The position numbers were made by a program, and so were the translations under genes. From Nectonema munidae (taxonomy: Eukaryota > Nematomorpha > Nectonematoida > Nectonematidae), in NCBI GenBank assembly GCA_030549495.1, contig JAUIRK010001034.1, positions 186,001-250,000 on the forward strand: DNA of 64,000 nucleotides, in the 5' to 3' direction. Shown here one piece after another: positions 1 to 10,657 of this stretch (positions are counted from its first letter, which is position 1; each line of letters opens with the position of its first letter). The notes below the pieces were generated by a model. That model saw nothing but the letters and a program-made list of their open reading frames with translations. It did not search any database and was not told where the DNA came from.

Positions 1-2330
1 TCTTAAAAAGTTTTCAAAAAAAGTAGGCATGTTGTTATTTTTGTTAAAAATTTTTCTTTTCTGAATGTTAGATTTATAATTATGAGCTTTTTATATTCGA
101 TGAAGGTACACTTTTTTAGCAGATAATTCCATGTCTTTAAATTTTCTAAAGGTTTTGAAGATATAGAGTATCAGTTGCTTACAAAAAGGGGTGTAGAATG
201 TTTGTTACAATAAACTTCTCTTCATTTGAAACTCATTTTTTATATTCAAGCATGCTTTTTTCTGAGAATAATTCAATTGTTGATTTCTGAGGGGAGGGAG
301 AGGCATTATTTTTTCATTTTTCCTTATTTATTTTGATTATGTAAATTTAAATTACAATATTTATCAATTAAAAAATTTTATTATATGTTATTCATTATAC
401 AATTAATTTTTTATGCCTCCTTTTATTCTTGGTGTTTTTTTACAAATATTATATGGAAAAATAATTATGTATTCAAAAGTTATTCGATAAAAATGACGGA
501 GCCATCTTTTATTCTTAAACTTAACCCGTATTTGCGGCCCATATATATTTTGATTTCTTGATGTCGAAATGGAGGTCTTTTCATCCACTCCTTTTTTTTA
601 TAAACCATACAAATATATCTTTTCAAAATTCTCGCTTTGGCTCACTATTAATTGCGAATCTGATGGTGTCGTTTATTTATTAAGAAAATCAACCAAACCT
701 GTCAATCAAGGCTAAATATATAAACTTCAAAATGCATTCTACTTGTACTGTGTGTGTTTTTTTTTGAGGTAAGAATTCGAATGCTCTATAGTTAAGGTAT
801 TATATCAAGATGAATTTTTGCTAAATATTTTATTTTATTTAATAAACCTACTTTGTTGTTTATGTTAGGCAAAATATTTCAACTGTTAGTAAATTAGATT
901 TCACAGACTTCAAATCAAACATTTTTTCAATATTTTGAAGTAAACTTAACCATGCTCAATTTGATTTAGAAAATCTTTTTCTCCCTCTATATTTTAATTG
1001 TGGTTAAGGTTTACCCGGGACAAAATTGTGGTTAGATTCATTTTTATCATTTTTGAATAATTATTATCCACCCATTTATCAATCGACCTTCTCTTATTTG
1101 ACCATGATAATATTTTCGCAAATCTATAAGTATGTAATAAATACTCTATATCAAATTAACTTTCAGAATAACTTTGTTGCCCTGATCGAATACGAAAAAT
1201 TGAGCAGCTTATGTCGAACTGTGAGCAAGACAGGCTTGGTACTGGATCAAACCCAAAAATCAAATTAGCAAGGTCGATATCTTATATAAAAATTGGACTT
1301 TTGCTTCGTCCCTTTTCATTTTAAATTATTCTTTTTTTCATTTTAAATTCGTTCCTTTTCACTTAATTTAAAATCCGATGACAATTTTTTGACGAATGCC
1401 GATTTCCAATTACCTGATAAAAGTCCGATGTTGATGCCTATAGACTTTTTTTTTTAATAATATAATGTACCAAATTTTGGAATTACTTTATTTTACTTAG
1501 AAGCTTTTGAATTGAAATGTTAAGCTAAAAAATGTCTAACATCGTGCAAAAATTATTAAAGCAAAATTTCTCGAAAAACAAAAGCAGCTTTAATATTTAA
1601 AATTTGGCATCGATGAATTTAGATTTTTCCCCTGGTTCCTTCTAATTAATTTCCTCTGGAAGAATGCTTAAAATTGTATCAAACCAATTTTCACACGACG
1701 CATGATATCAAGACAAAATGTTCGAATACCTCATTCCCTAATTTAATAACCCAATTGGCATTACTATTCTCCCCCCATCTTGGAAGTGAATTTATAAGTT
1801 AACAATTCCTCAACTTATTAAGCCCATAAGGTAATGTACCTAGTAGGATAACTAACTACTAAAGTCCGGCTCGTAAAGGTCAGTGGGAAAGATTTGTAGC
1901 AAGAATTTGGAAATCGGTTTAACTGACTTTAAAGTCGAGCAATACGCAACTGGGAAGAAACCATAATCTAGATGCCGTGACCGGAAGATTAATATATTTC
2001 TATCTGTGGGAATAATAATATTTGGAAAAATATCTTGATAAATTTCTTTAATTTTATTATAGAATACTTTCTTACGGAACGAATTTTCTCTACGTTGTGT
2101 TTCAGTAAAACATTATAAAAACTAGAAATTTACAATTTTTTGCATGTGAAGAATGGGAAACTGTTAATGCAGCAGGGGTCAGTTTAGGTTCTCTAAAATC
2201 GGCTTGGAATCAATCCAAAATGGATTTAATTTTTGACAAGTAATTGCTAAAATCGAAAGACAAATGAGTAAAAAAATTGATTTGGAAATCATGATTACGG
2301 CATTCGAATGTAAGTTGTAGAAATGTTTAC
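1..2330. other. Left flank, no gene recognised
   Basis: A+T-rich DNA, probably intron of the WAP/LDLa gene. Short open frames on both strands resemble nothing I know. The only recognisable item is the copied exon boundary at 760-814. Confidence 0.5.
760..814 (-). pseudogene. Copy of the LDLa exon 5' boundary
   Basis: About 54 bases here match 2,449-2,503 essentially exactly, in the same orientation. The match covers roughly the first 26 bases of the LDLa exon plus the acceptor and about 29 bases of intron. It has no further exon sequence, so it is a DNA-level fragment, not a functional exon. Confidence 0.85.
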
Positions 2331-2474
2331 CATGGCACATTTCTTGTGCTTCATCCAAGCCATTCGAGCAATCTTGTATGCCATTGCAAACCATATCGTA
2401 GTTGACGCATTCACTCAGGATGTTGCAGCTGAATTGGTTCGAAGCACATTTTTTGAGGTAAGAATTCGAATGCT
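2331..2474 (-). CDS. LDL-receptor class A domain exon
   Basis: Reads KKCASNQFSCNILSECVNYD, then MVCNGIQDCSNGLDEAQEMC. All six cysteines are present with normal spacing (CxxxxFxC...C...CNGxxDC...DE...C). Calcium-site acidic residues are only partly conserved (NG-x-x-D-C-S-N-G-L-D-E). Acceptor CTATAG, donor CCATG|GTAAAC; phase 1 at both ends with 48 codons is typical of shuffled LDLa exons. The first bases of this exon and its upstream intron recur at 760-814. Confidence 0.88.
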
Positions 2475-5400
2475 CTATAGTTAAGGTATTATATCAAGAT
2501 GAAGCAGAAATTATGGAACACTAAAATTTAAGTTGTATGACAAAAATCAGTCATTTAACAAAACTTTTGTCTCTACTTGTTTTCCCCTTTTCTCGAATTA
2601 TTATCAAGGCCATTTTTTGTTGAGTGTTTCTAGAGAGGAAACCGATCAGTCGATATTCCGAATTAATCACAGAATAATTAAAAAAATTATAAGAGTTTTG
2701 GTATTTTGTTGTAAAAGCATAAATTTTCTGTTTAAAATGAGCAGGGAGATCAAAAGTTAACTTTAAAAGTATAAAAAAAACATTAAAAAATTGGCTTTCT
2801 AAATCATTTTTACAATACGCTTTTTTATTTATAAACTCAAGAGGTATTTTAACTAAAACTAGCTAACTTACTTACTAATTAACTGAATACTTTACTCTTA
2901 AACCAACAACTAATTAATTATTATCATCAAACTTGTTATCTTAAAATTAATTAAAATATATTTGCACAGTAAAACACAGATAAATTCTTTTTCTACTTCC
3001 ACAATTTTGGACTGGTGAAGAACTTTGCTTTGTTTTCATTTGACTTTTAATTTTTTTGGCTCGACCACCTTCGCGGACTTTGAATTATGCCAAGCAAAGA
3101 AAAGCAAAAAAGTTAATCACTTTCTAACTGAAAAAAGTCAATTATCCGATTCCCCTAAATTTGACACAAGCGCTGGTCTTTAAAAGAAGTAGTTGGAAAG
3201 CGAATCATACAAAAGTATGTTGTTTTTTATAACATGAACCTCTATGTGCTTTTTGCCCAAGGAAATGAATTTGTCCTATGTGTAAAATGTTGCAGGTAAT
3301 AGTGGAAAGAAGAAGAAATTTATTCACAAATGCGGAAAACAAAAAAAGAAGGTAAAAAATTATGCATATATTGTCAGCATATATTGATCAGTTTAATCAC
3401 TTTTAACTGTCTTTCTTTTTTCAAATGATGAAAGTTTCATTTCAATATATCCCGACATGGTGATGCAGACACGCAAACACAAAGAAGGGCTCAGAAAAGG
3501 CCTCTCAATCGATGATCAACTCAATTTTGTTGACATAGAAAACCTATTAAATTATTTTCTTAAAAATAAGTTCATTTTGTCAATATTTGAAAAAAATTAC
3601 AGATTCAAGTCTAAAAATAACTAAAGACTTTTCACTGTTTTATTTCATGTCCTTTTGAAATTTGATTTGGATAAAAATAGTAATTTTTTATTTATATTGC
3701 CACTCTATGTAAATAACGTTGACTTTATTGTCGTATAAAGAGCTTAAAGAAGTTATTGAAAAAATAGCAAACTTATTTAGGCGGACTTTATTAATTTTAT
3801 AATACCCTGATCATGAAACTCAATATAATCTAAGCAGGGCCATTTTTTTGCCATAAAATGCCATTATAACAAATCCCTACTCAAATTGCCATAAAATGCT
3901 TTTATTGTAAACTTTGCTATAAATGTCATTTTTTTATTTTTTTTTTAACAAATTTGCCAGGTATGATATTTCAAGGTAAAAGGTATACATTTTATATCTA
4001 ATTTTATTAAGTTTTTGGCGCGTCTTCTTACTCAAACTTACATTAATCAGAAAGCGAACATTTAAAAAATATACGAATAAAAAGTAATTCTACTAATTTT
4101 TTTCTTCAAAAATAGTCCTCTTAATAAACTAAACTTTAAAGTCTTTTTAACTAAGATGCTACCACTTGCTTAGCTCACTTGATTCACAATTGTGCGTTAA
4201 AAAGCAAAGCTTATTCTTTTAGAGTAGAAAATTTAATAACAAGTGTTAAAGCTTTTATTATAAAAAAACAAAAATGAAACGCTCGATTTGCTAAATCCCA
4301 GCAGTACTTGTAACTTGATGGTCTTCTTGGTTTAAAAATGCTCTTTATTATTGTGAAAACCTTCCTGATGTAAGAAAAATTGCAGAAAATTATTAAGGAA
4401 ATGGAATTCTCGTAATAAAAGCTAAAGAATCCGTTCAAGATGGAAATTTAGTTTTTGATCTTATAGTTATAAAACGAGATTATCAGCCTCTCATAAGCTT
4501 GATCGAAAAAATGCAAGATTCTTCATGCATTTTAGCAAAAATTTGGCAACATTTTGCAAATTTGCTAGAGTTTGGAGTTGGTAGAGACGTGTGTAACCTT
4601 AAATCCTATAATGAACACCGCTTTTGTCCAAACTGGTCATGCAGAAATAATGAACTCAATTGGCGACAAATGATCACCCAAGCAATTCGTAGAAATGTAA
4701 AACTGTCAAGCTACAACAAGAGCTGTAGAACGATCTTTTTCTATACTAAAAAATTCTTATCAATGTCAGACAATTTTTACGAGAAAAGGTTTCCTATTAT
4801 GTTACTTTATATTTCAATTCTGTTCAATAAATTTTAAATTTGTACTTTTTTTTAAATAAAAATGATCAATGTCATAACTATACTAAAATAAGGATACTAT
4901 AACCCCATTTTTCCTTCTACAATTGCCATTTTTAATTAATATGCTATTATTAATTAAATGGCCCTGCTCATAAGTCGTGATCCTCCCGTCAATGTCACTT
5001 ATTGAGAATCGTGTTACAAAGCGCCTCTTCAAAAATCTTGGCCTCTTAAATAACTCATCTTGTTCATTTCTGCCTCATTCATCAAATTTCTCGAATTCAA
5101 GATGACGTTGGGAAAGAATTTTTGCTACATCCCTACACTACACAACCATCCCTATCCATGAACTACGTAAAACAGGGCTTCCCAAACTACTATGACCACA
5201 AACTTTTTGAAGTTTTAAAGGAAAAGTGTTCAATAACACAAGCATATGCTACTTCATTTAAATTGCCCAAAAGTTGTTGCAATTTTTTCTGTTGCAATTA
5301 AACTCGTCGAGATCGTGTTCATAGGCGTTACGTTTGCACAGTCAATTATGGATCTCAGAAATAGTTAATTTACCACTATTTTCTTTTCCTTTTTTCTTTA

Positions 5401-7163
5401 AATCGGTCAAGCATCTTCTTCCACAGTTGGTGACACAGCAGTTTTCGCCCTTCTTGCAATCTTTCTGGAATCGGCAGAGCCTGAAATTGAAACAAGTTGT
5501 GTTGAAGTTTTTGTTGTCCGGACAACTTTGCGTGCTATGCTTCGCAAATAAGGATATGTAATCTTCTGCCAGATTTAGGGCATACGGCTTCAGAACTTAA
5601 AAAAATAAACATTTGCAAGTTTGACATTATTATTTCACAATTTGCCGTGGCACAATAACATGCATGGATGTTTTTCTTAAAATATGGAAAACATTATTTT
5701 ACTCTAGCTAACTTTACTAACTAACAAAAAACAGTTTCTAACTAATCCAATAACTAACTTAAGCACGAAAGTGGAGCTGCTGAATGTATGAAAAAACAAA
5801 TTCAAAAAAGTGATACCCAAACTTCTAAAAAGTAGAAGTTTTTACAGTCTGGTTCAGGATAAGTTAAAACTAGTCCTAGTAATTCACCAATGTCTGGTCG
5901 GTATATGTTATAGTCAAGTTCTGCCTTGTATAGATGGTCTAGTCGATTTTTGGTCTGTATATTATAAGGAACGTACTGACTAGGGTGTGTCTTTGATCAG
6001 GCATAAACACAGATAAAAGTATAAACGCAAACAGTACAAAAATTCCAACAATGATAATGGTGATAGTTTAGTGTCAAATCTGGTTTTATATTTTGCAGCA
6101 CCAGAAAACATTTTGACTATTTTTTTAAACTTTTCATCCCAAAAATATTCCAAACAATACTCTTAACTTTTCAATTAAAAGATAAAGGTGTCATTGAAAA
6201 TAATTTACATTTTCATTTAAACACTACAAACAAATATATAACAAATTGTTGCTAGAAATAAATATATAAAAATAATATTATCCATTTTTATAATAATATT
6301 GAGGCAAGCTAATTTTACCAAACCTGTGATAAATACTTACGGATACGGGTTCAAACAGAAAATAATGCAAACACAATGGAGTGTTTTCAAAGAACGATCT
6401 TTATATATTGCCAAATCTCATAGAGTAAATAAGAACACACAAGAAACTTACGAGTCAAAAGTGCAAGGAACAAGAAGTAGTGATGTCGAAGTCTCATTTT
6501 GAGTGTGTAGCTGAAGTATGCTGACTCAACAAAGACAGCTTTTCCCACTAACGCCCATGATTTAAAGAAGCAGGAGATAAGACTCCTCACGCACTATTTT
6601 CTTGGCTTTTAATGTTTGAGTGAACTCTCTCTCTCTCTCTCTGTCGGTGTTTGTATAAGGCTTTTTCTAACTAAGGTCGCAACAAACTGCTCTCCTGTTA
6701 TCAAGGCAAAGAAAACACTACACCGCGACCTTTTTTAAAGAGGAAGAAGAGTTACAAGGAGACATTCTATCCAAACAATAATGGAGCTTATAATAATGTT
6801 TCAAGAAAAAGTTTCAAAATTTTTTGAATATAACGTATCACTATAACCAGTCAAGCTTCCAAACGCCGGAAAAGAAGGCCTTATGTAAATAAAGAATTGA
6901 ACTTGCCAATTGATATCCAAATTTATTGATTAAATCGATTTTAATATGTGCGGAAAAGGTAGGCTAAGTTTGCTCTATAAATTGTTAAAAAATTATTTTA
7001 AGAAGGCTCAAGTCTTCTTTTATGTTAAATTATGTCATTTATCATTACTTTTTTGCTCTATTGAGAACTACTCAGCTTCTAGAACAATTACGCCCAGAAA
7101 CAAGCCTTCTGCAATTGTCCCAGTCACAACTGCCCCCAGTATATACATTAATTTATTTAACAT
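2331..7163 (-). CDS. Secreted or membrane protein with WAP and LDLa domains (three exons)
   Basis: A host gene downstream of Duox on the same strand. Three exons are proposed: signal peptide (7,092-7,163), WAP four-disulfide core (5,374-5,587) and LDL-receptor class A repeat (2,331-2,474). WAP domains are usually serine-protease inhibitors or antimicrobial; LDLa repeats bind Ca2+ and ligands. Together they suggest an extracellular protein, perhaps a modular protease inhibitor. The WAP and LDLa domains each have all six or eight cysteines and their phase-1 junction agrees. Linking the signal-peptide exon rests only on phase and position. The LDLa exon ends at a donor, so more exons should lie left of 2,331 or beyond the window. 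A copy of Duox DNA and a hAT element sit in the WAP-LDLa intron. I do not recognise the exact protein. Confidence 0.6.
3118..3374 (-). pseudogene. Duox exon 12/intron fragment, copy 1
   Basis: Closely resembles 29,487-29,719 in the same orientation: part of Duox exon 12 (coding ILPATFYTLDKLISLGKKHI) and its downstream intron. It lacks about 30 bp at the exon end including the donor, and 9 bp inside the exon, so it is not usable as an exon. It is about 98% identical by eye to the inverted copy at 11,859-12,117 over some 257 bp, closer than either is to the parent. It lies in the intron between the WAP and LDLa exons. Confidence 0.9.
3835..4966 (+). mobile_element. hAT-type DNA transposon, degraded
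   Basis: Bounded by inverted ends CAGGGCCATTT and AAATGGCCCTG (13 bp if the outer AG/CT is included). Near the 3' end broken plus-strand frames read VERSFSILKNSYQC, the style of the hAT dimerisation region. Flanking 8-bp duplications are not clear (AATCTAAG against CTCATAAG), suggesting age. The rest of the transposase is unrecognisable; it may be a deletion derivative. Confidence 0.7.
5173..5235 (+). mobile_element. Solo hAT 5' end
   Basis: CAGGGCTTCCCAAACT at 5,173 is the typical start of ZBED/Charlie-like hAT elements and resembles the inverted 3' end of the element ending at 47,430 (CAGGGTTTCCAAACTTTT). No matching right end or transposase was found nearby, so it seems truncated. The right limit is arbitrary. 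Confidence 0.5.
5374..5587 (-). CDS. WAP (four-disulfide core) domain exon
   Basis: Reads SCPDNKNFNTTC, FNFRLC, RFQKDC, KKGENCC, VTNCGRRC. The spacing C-P...C...C...D-C...C-C...C...C is the complete eight-cysteine WAP signature, followed by a Lys-rich tail. Two acceptors are possible (exon start 5,587 or 5,595). The donor AATAGTG|GTAAAT leaves phase 1, matching the LDLa exon; without splicing the frame ends at TGA 5,342-5,344, so this could instead be the last exon. Confidence 0.85.
5588..7091. other. Putative intron of the WAP/LDLa gene
   Basis: Nothing recognisable except a short CT repeat at about 6,627-6,643 and an 8-bp inverted repeat (AAGGTCGC at 6,673, GCGACCTT at 6,725). Open frames at 6,299-6,590 on both strands resemble no known protein. 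Confidence 0.4.
7092..7163 (-). CDS. Putative first exon: signal peptide
   Basis: Starts ATG with a hydrophobic 24-residue stretch, MLNKLMYILGAVVTGTIAEG then LFLG. A donor GGGC|GTAATT leaves phase 0, which fits the alternative acceptor before Pro-Tyr-Ala at 5,587. Unspliced, the frame stops at 7,067-7,069 after 31 codons. It could also be a chance short frame. Confidence 0.4.
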
Positions 7164-7796
7164 TTTTTACATAAATTGAAGAAATAAGAGATATTTCAAT
7201 TGTTAATATTGGGTTTAAAAATAAATTAATTATAATTTTTCAAAATTATGAGCTATATGTATATTTCAAAAAGTTCAACGCATCGAAGTTCTTCTAGTCT
7301 TGTGAAATAAGCTTGGTATTCTGAAATTTAAATCTGATAACGTTTCGCCTTTTCGGAAACCTTTGGTTGACAGTGACACTTGGCAAGGCTGCTTCTCATT
7401 TCACTTCAAGAAATTTTCATATATTCTGATGAAAGTAATGCTAGATTGCTTACAATGAGATTTTTGTTTTACTTATAAAACTTTATCTCCGAATTTAATA
7501 AATAGCTGCTAACAAATTTCCCTGAATTTCTTTGTTTTTCTGCTTCAAAGATTCAAATTATTGCTTGGAAACGCATCTAAAGTGTTTCCTTATTTCTTTT
7601 TTAACTTCTGTTTTTAAATATTGAACTTAGATAAATGAATACTTTTATGAAATATTTGAATTACTTGATTAATAATTTGGAATCCTTAACCAAAAAAGAC
7701 CTCCTTTTATTACAAAACTGCATTTCATATCTATATGTTTTTCTTCTTTAAATTCTCGATTGAATGAAATCGAAGTTAATTTGTCCAATATAAAAA

Positions 7797-10110
7797 GTGC
7801 TATATTCTGATGATATTATAAAGTCTCTCTCTAAATCTCTCTCAGTTACCGATTCGTACCGGACCTCTTATTCTGACAATGCTGATAGAAAAAAATTAGA
7901 CATCAAAAAAACTTTTGATCCTTCTTTATCTCTTGTTATCCCCAATTTTTTGCAGATGATAATAGTAACCAAAAGGTTGAAAAAATAGTAAACAGCCCTC
8001 AAAAAATAATTTTTATATCTCTAAATTTAAAAAAAGAAGTAATTCTCTTTTTATCCAGACTCCTAATGCATTGAGCCTTGCGACTCTGTCTAATAAATTG
8101 AAGTCCGTTAACAAAACTTCCCTCGACAACACATTAATTCATTAAATTCTTAGTCTTTATCTTTTTGTTTGAATAATGATTTTAATAATTTCTCTCATCT
8201 TACCGATTTAAAACCTTTTAATAATCTTTTTGAACACACTTTTATCCCAACAGAATTTGTCTCGCAAAATAAACTTGATAGTTTATTATCTTATAAAAGG
8301 AGTTCATTGGAAGCATTTCATTTGAATGTACGAAGTCTCTGTTCTAATTTTGAATTGTTTCAATTATTTCTGAAATCTTTCTGCTTCTCTTTTGGTTTTA
8401 TTACTCTTTTCGAAATTTGGCAACCTGGGTGTCTCAATTTTTCTTATGTATTTCACGAAAGACTAAACTGGGAAGTGAAGTTGCTCTCTATTTTAGGTCT
8501 GGATTTTGTCTTTTCTGGAGATAATCGTTGTTTACCATCCGCCATCTTCCAATATAAATGTTTTTTTCTCATATTTCAGCGATATTTTTATTGATCAATT
8601 CATTAATTTGCTGTGATTTTAACATTTATTTACTCTCTTTGGGTTCTCAAGCTTCGTTTTTTGAATTTGTTTTTTCTAATGGTTTTTCCCTATAAACTAA
8701 GTATACATGTTCTTCTTTGACCTTAATTGACAATATTTTCTTAAACTTTTCTAGAGAGCTAGAATCTTTTAATTTATTAGTGTATTCTTCCGATCATTTT
8801 ACTAGCATCTTAGCGGTTAATAATTTTTTTGACAACTCTTATTCTTTTAAAATATTCTTTACTTCACATGTTATTTCACTTCTTCAAATTACAAATTTTT
8901 ATTAATAATCCTAGCTCTGTTGACTTTTTATTCGGAGTCTATGCATTAGAAAAATCTTTACTAAGTTTTGTAAATTTCCTATGTTTTTTCTTACTAATCG
9001 TGAACAGGCTTCTCTTTTTCCTTGCTTATTTTCAAATTTCAAAAACTAAAAAAATATTTGAAAATTTTAAGAGAGCCATACGTTTAAATTCAACTCCTAC
9101 GCCTGAAATTAACTGCCTTCTCCCTCAAGTGCTCCAACCGTTTGTGGTTATGATTTTCTAGATAGCATTATTCCCATTAGTTCTTCTCCGTTTTTTTCAT
9201 TGAATTAACTACTAATGATCTTGATGCTTCTGTTTCTTCTCACAAGAATCTCAAATCGGCTGGACATGATGAAACCAATTAAAAACTTGTATTATTTTTT
9301 GAAAAGGAGTGAAATGAATCTGATTGGTCTAACTCTAATTTATGGTAAGTGCAAGTTGATATTCTCTAGCACACCTGCGAATCTTCATTTTTTATTTTAT
9401 ATCAATAATATTTCTATCTGCAGGGTTGTATAGTTCAGGCTTATATGTGTTATTCTAACAGAAGTTATCTTGGGTTCTACATATAAAATCTGTAATCCTT
9501 AAACTATCTCGTCTAAGTGGTCTATTTTTTAAAATTCGTTGATATCTTCAAATTCAAGCTAAATGTATAATAATCCATCGTGCCTACAATTCTCCCCACA
9601 TTTGGTACGCTAACTTACTCTGCGGTTCCTTTAACTTTACACTTTTTAGCAAAATTTACAAAACTTAGTAAAGATTTTTCTAATGCATAGACTCCGAACA
9701 TATTGATACCTTATTGTTTACCAGATTAATACTTATTTCTGCTGTCTTTTTTTCTACAAATCTTTTTTTGATTTGCCCTGTCAATAAATTTTTTATTAAA
9801 AGTGATGAATTTCACTCCTAGTATACCAGAATCGCTAAAAAAATTCCCACTTCCCCTTTTTTCTACTATAATTTTTTATTACCTTTTATATCAAAATTGG
9901 TGATTTATATATTTATACATAAATCCATATTTTTTATAAACCCAGAATTTCATTTTACTACATTGATATTTTTGTCTCATTTCTTAGTTGAGTTCATATT
10001 TACTGTTATGTTTATTCTACATATTATTTCTTTTTTAAAATCTAATTCCTTATAATTACTTACTATCTCTAGGTGTATATTCTAAGCTATTATCGTTTTT
10101 ATATTAACTC
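7797..10110 (+). mobile_element. Decayed non-LTR retrotransposon (LINE 4)
   Basis: Broken plus-strand frames carry an APE-type endonuclease: FHLNVRSLCSNFELF near 8,320, VYHPPSSNINVFF near 8,530, CDFNIYLLSLGSQ near 8,610, and TLIDNIFLN...SSDHF near 8,720-8,800. The later part contains RAYNSP-like remnants but no clear reverse transcriptase. Many stops and frameshifts show it is old. It sits between the Duox 3' end and the WAP gene, opposite in strand to both. Limits are approximate; it contains a 47-bp exact inverted repeat. Confidence 0.75.
8931..9698. repeat. 47-bp exact inverted repeat within LINE 4
   Basis: Positions 8,931-8,977 equal the reverse complement of 9,652-9,698 with no mismatch. 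The surrounding LINE is heavily decayed, so the perfect identity points to a recent local inverted duplication. The two arms are 674 bp apart. Confidence 0.92.
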
Positions 10111-10436
10111 CAAACCTTTACTTTTTTTAGAAGTTGAACATCTCGATGGTAATTTCAACGGTGACCGGTAAATTCCACCACGGTAACGCATTTTTTTAAT
10201 TTTTTCATTTTGTCACATCCTGGAAGGTGTTGGTATTTTGTCTGTCAACATTTGTTAAAATTATGCCTGTTGATATTATTGAGGCCCCTCGATATCTTGT
10301 CTACACACCACTAAATACAAGCAGATTACGGTCATTCTCTCTATAAGCAAGGGATGTCTTCATAGCTTTACTTTTGCATAGCTTACCTATCAATATCAAA
10401 ATAGAGAGAAGTTTGGACGGGTAAGAACTTTCAAAT

Positions 10437-10442
10437 TTTATT
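10437..10442 (-). promoter_or_regulatory. Possible Duox poly(A) signal
   Basis: AATAAA on the minus strand, 84 bp past the Duox stop codon. In DNA this A+T-rich the hexamer is common by chance, so position is the main support. Confidence 0.4.
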
Positions 10443-10525
10443 TTTTAAAATGTGTTGTAAACTGAAAAGGTATGTTAGTTATTATTGATTTGCTAAAGTC
10501 GTTCGAAAAAGACTTCTTTAAGTGA

Positions 10526-10657
10526 TCAGTAGTAAAAGTTTTCTGAATTGCAAACGAAGAAAGGCGACTCTCGTTGCTTGTTGAGTCTTTCGCAATCCTT
10601 TTCAATCTGGTGGATCATGCTACTTGCTCCACAACTGAACACCGCCACTTCTTTATC
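10526..10657 (-). CDS. Duox: Duox last exon (17): C-terminus
   Basis: Reads DKEVAVFSCGASSMIHQIEK, then DCERLNKQRESPFFVCNSEN and FYY followed by TGA at 10,526-10,528. It matches Duox VFSCGPxxxxxxVxxAC...F-x-x-x-x-ENF. The usual CGP is CGA here, and two Tyr follow the normally terminal Phe. Acceptor GAAAACAG, phase 0. Confidence 0.95.
   Translation of the reverse strand, partial: DKEVAVFSCGASSMIHQIEKDCERLNKQRESPFFVCNSENFYY

Noticed and set aside
403-588. Minus-strand frame as another exon of the WAP/LDLa gene
   Set aside because: No domain, no convincing splice sites; the basic composition alone is not evidence.
1026-1268. Plus-strand 80-codon frame as a gene
   Set aside because: No recognisable domain or splice context, and frames of this length occur by chance here.
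6673-6732. 8-bp inverted repeat AAGGTCGC/GCGACCTT as a terminator or regulatory hairpin
   Set aside because: Short stem and long loop; expected by chance at this scale.
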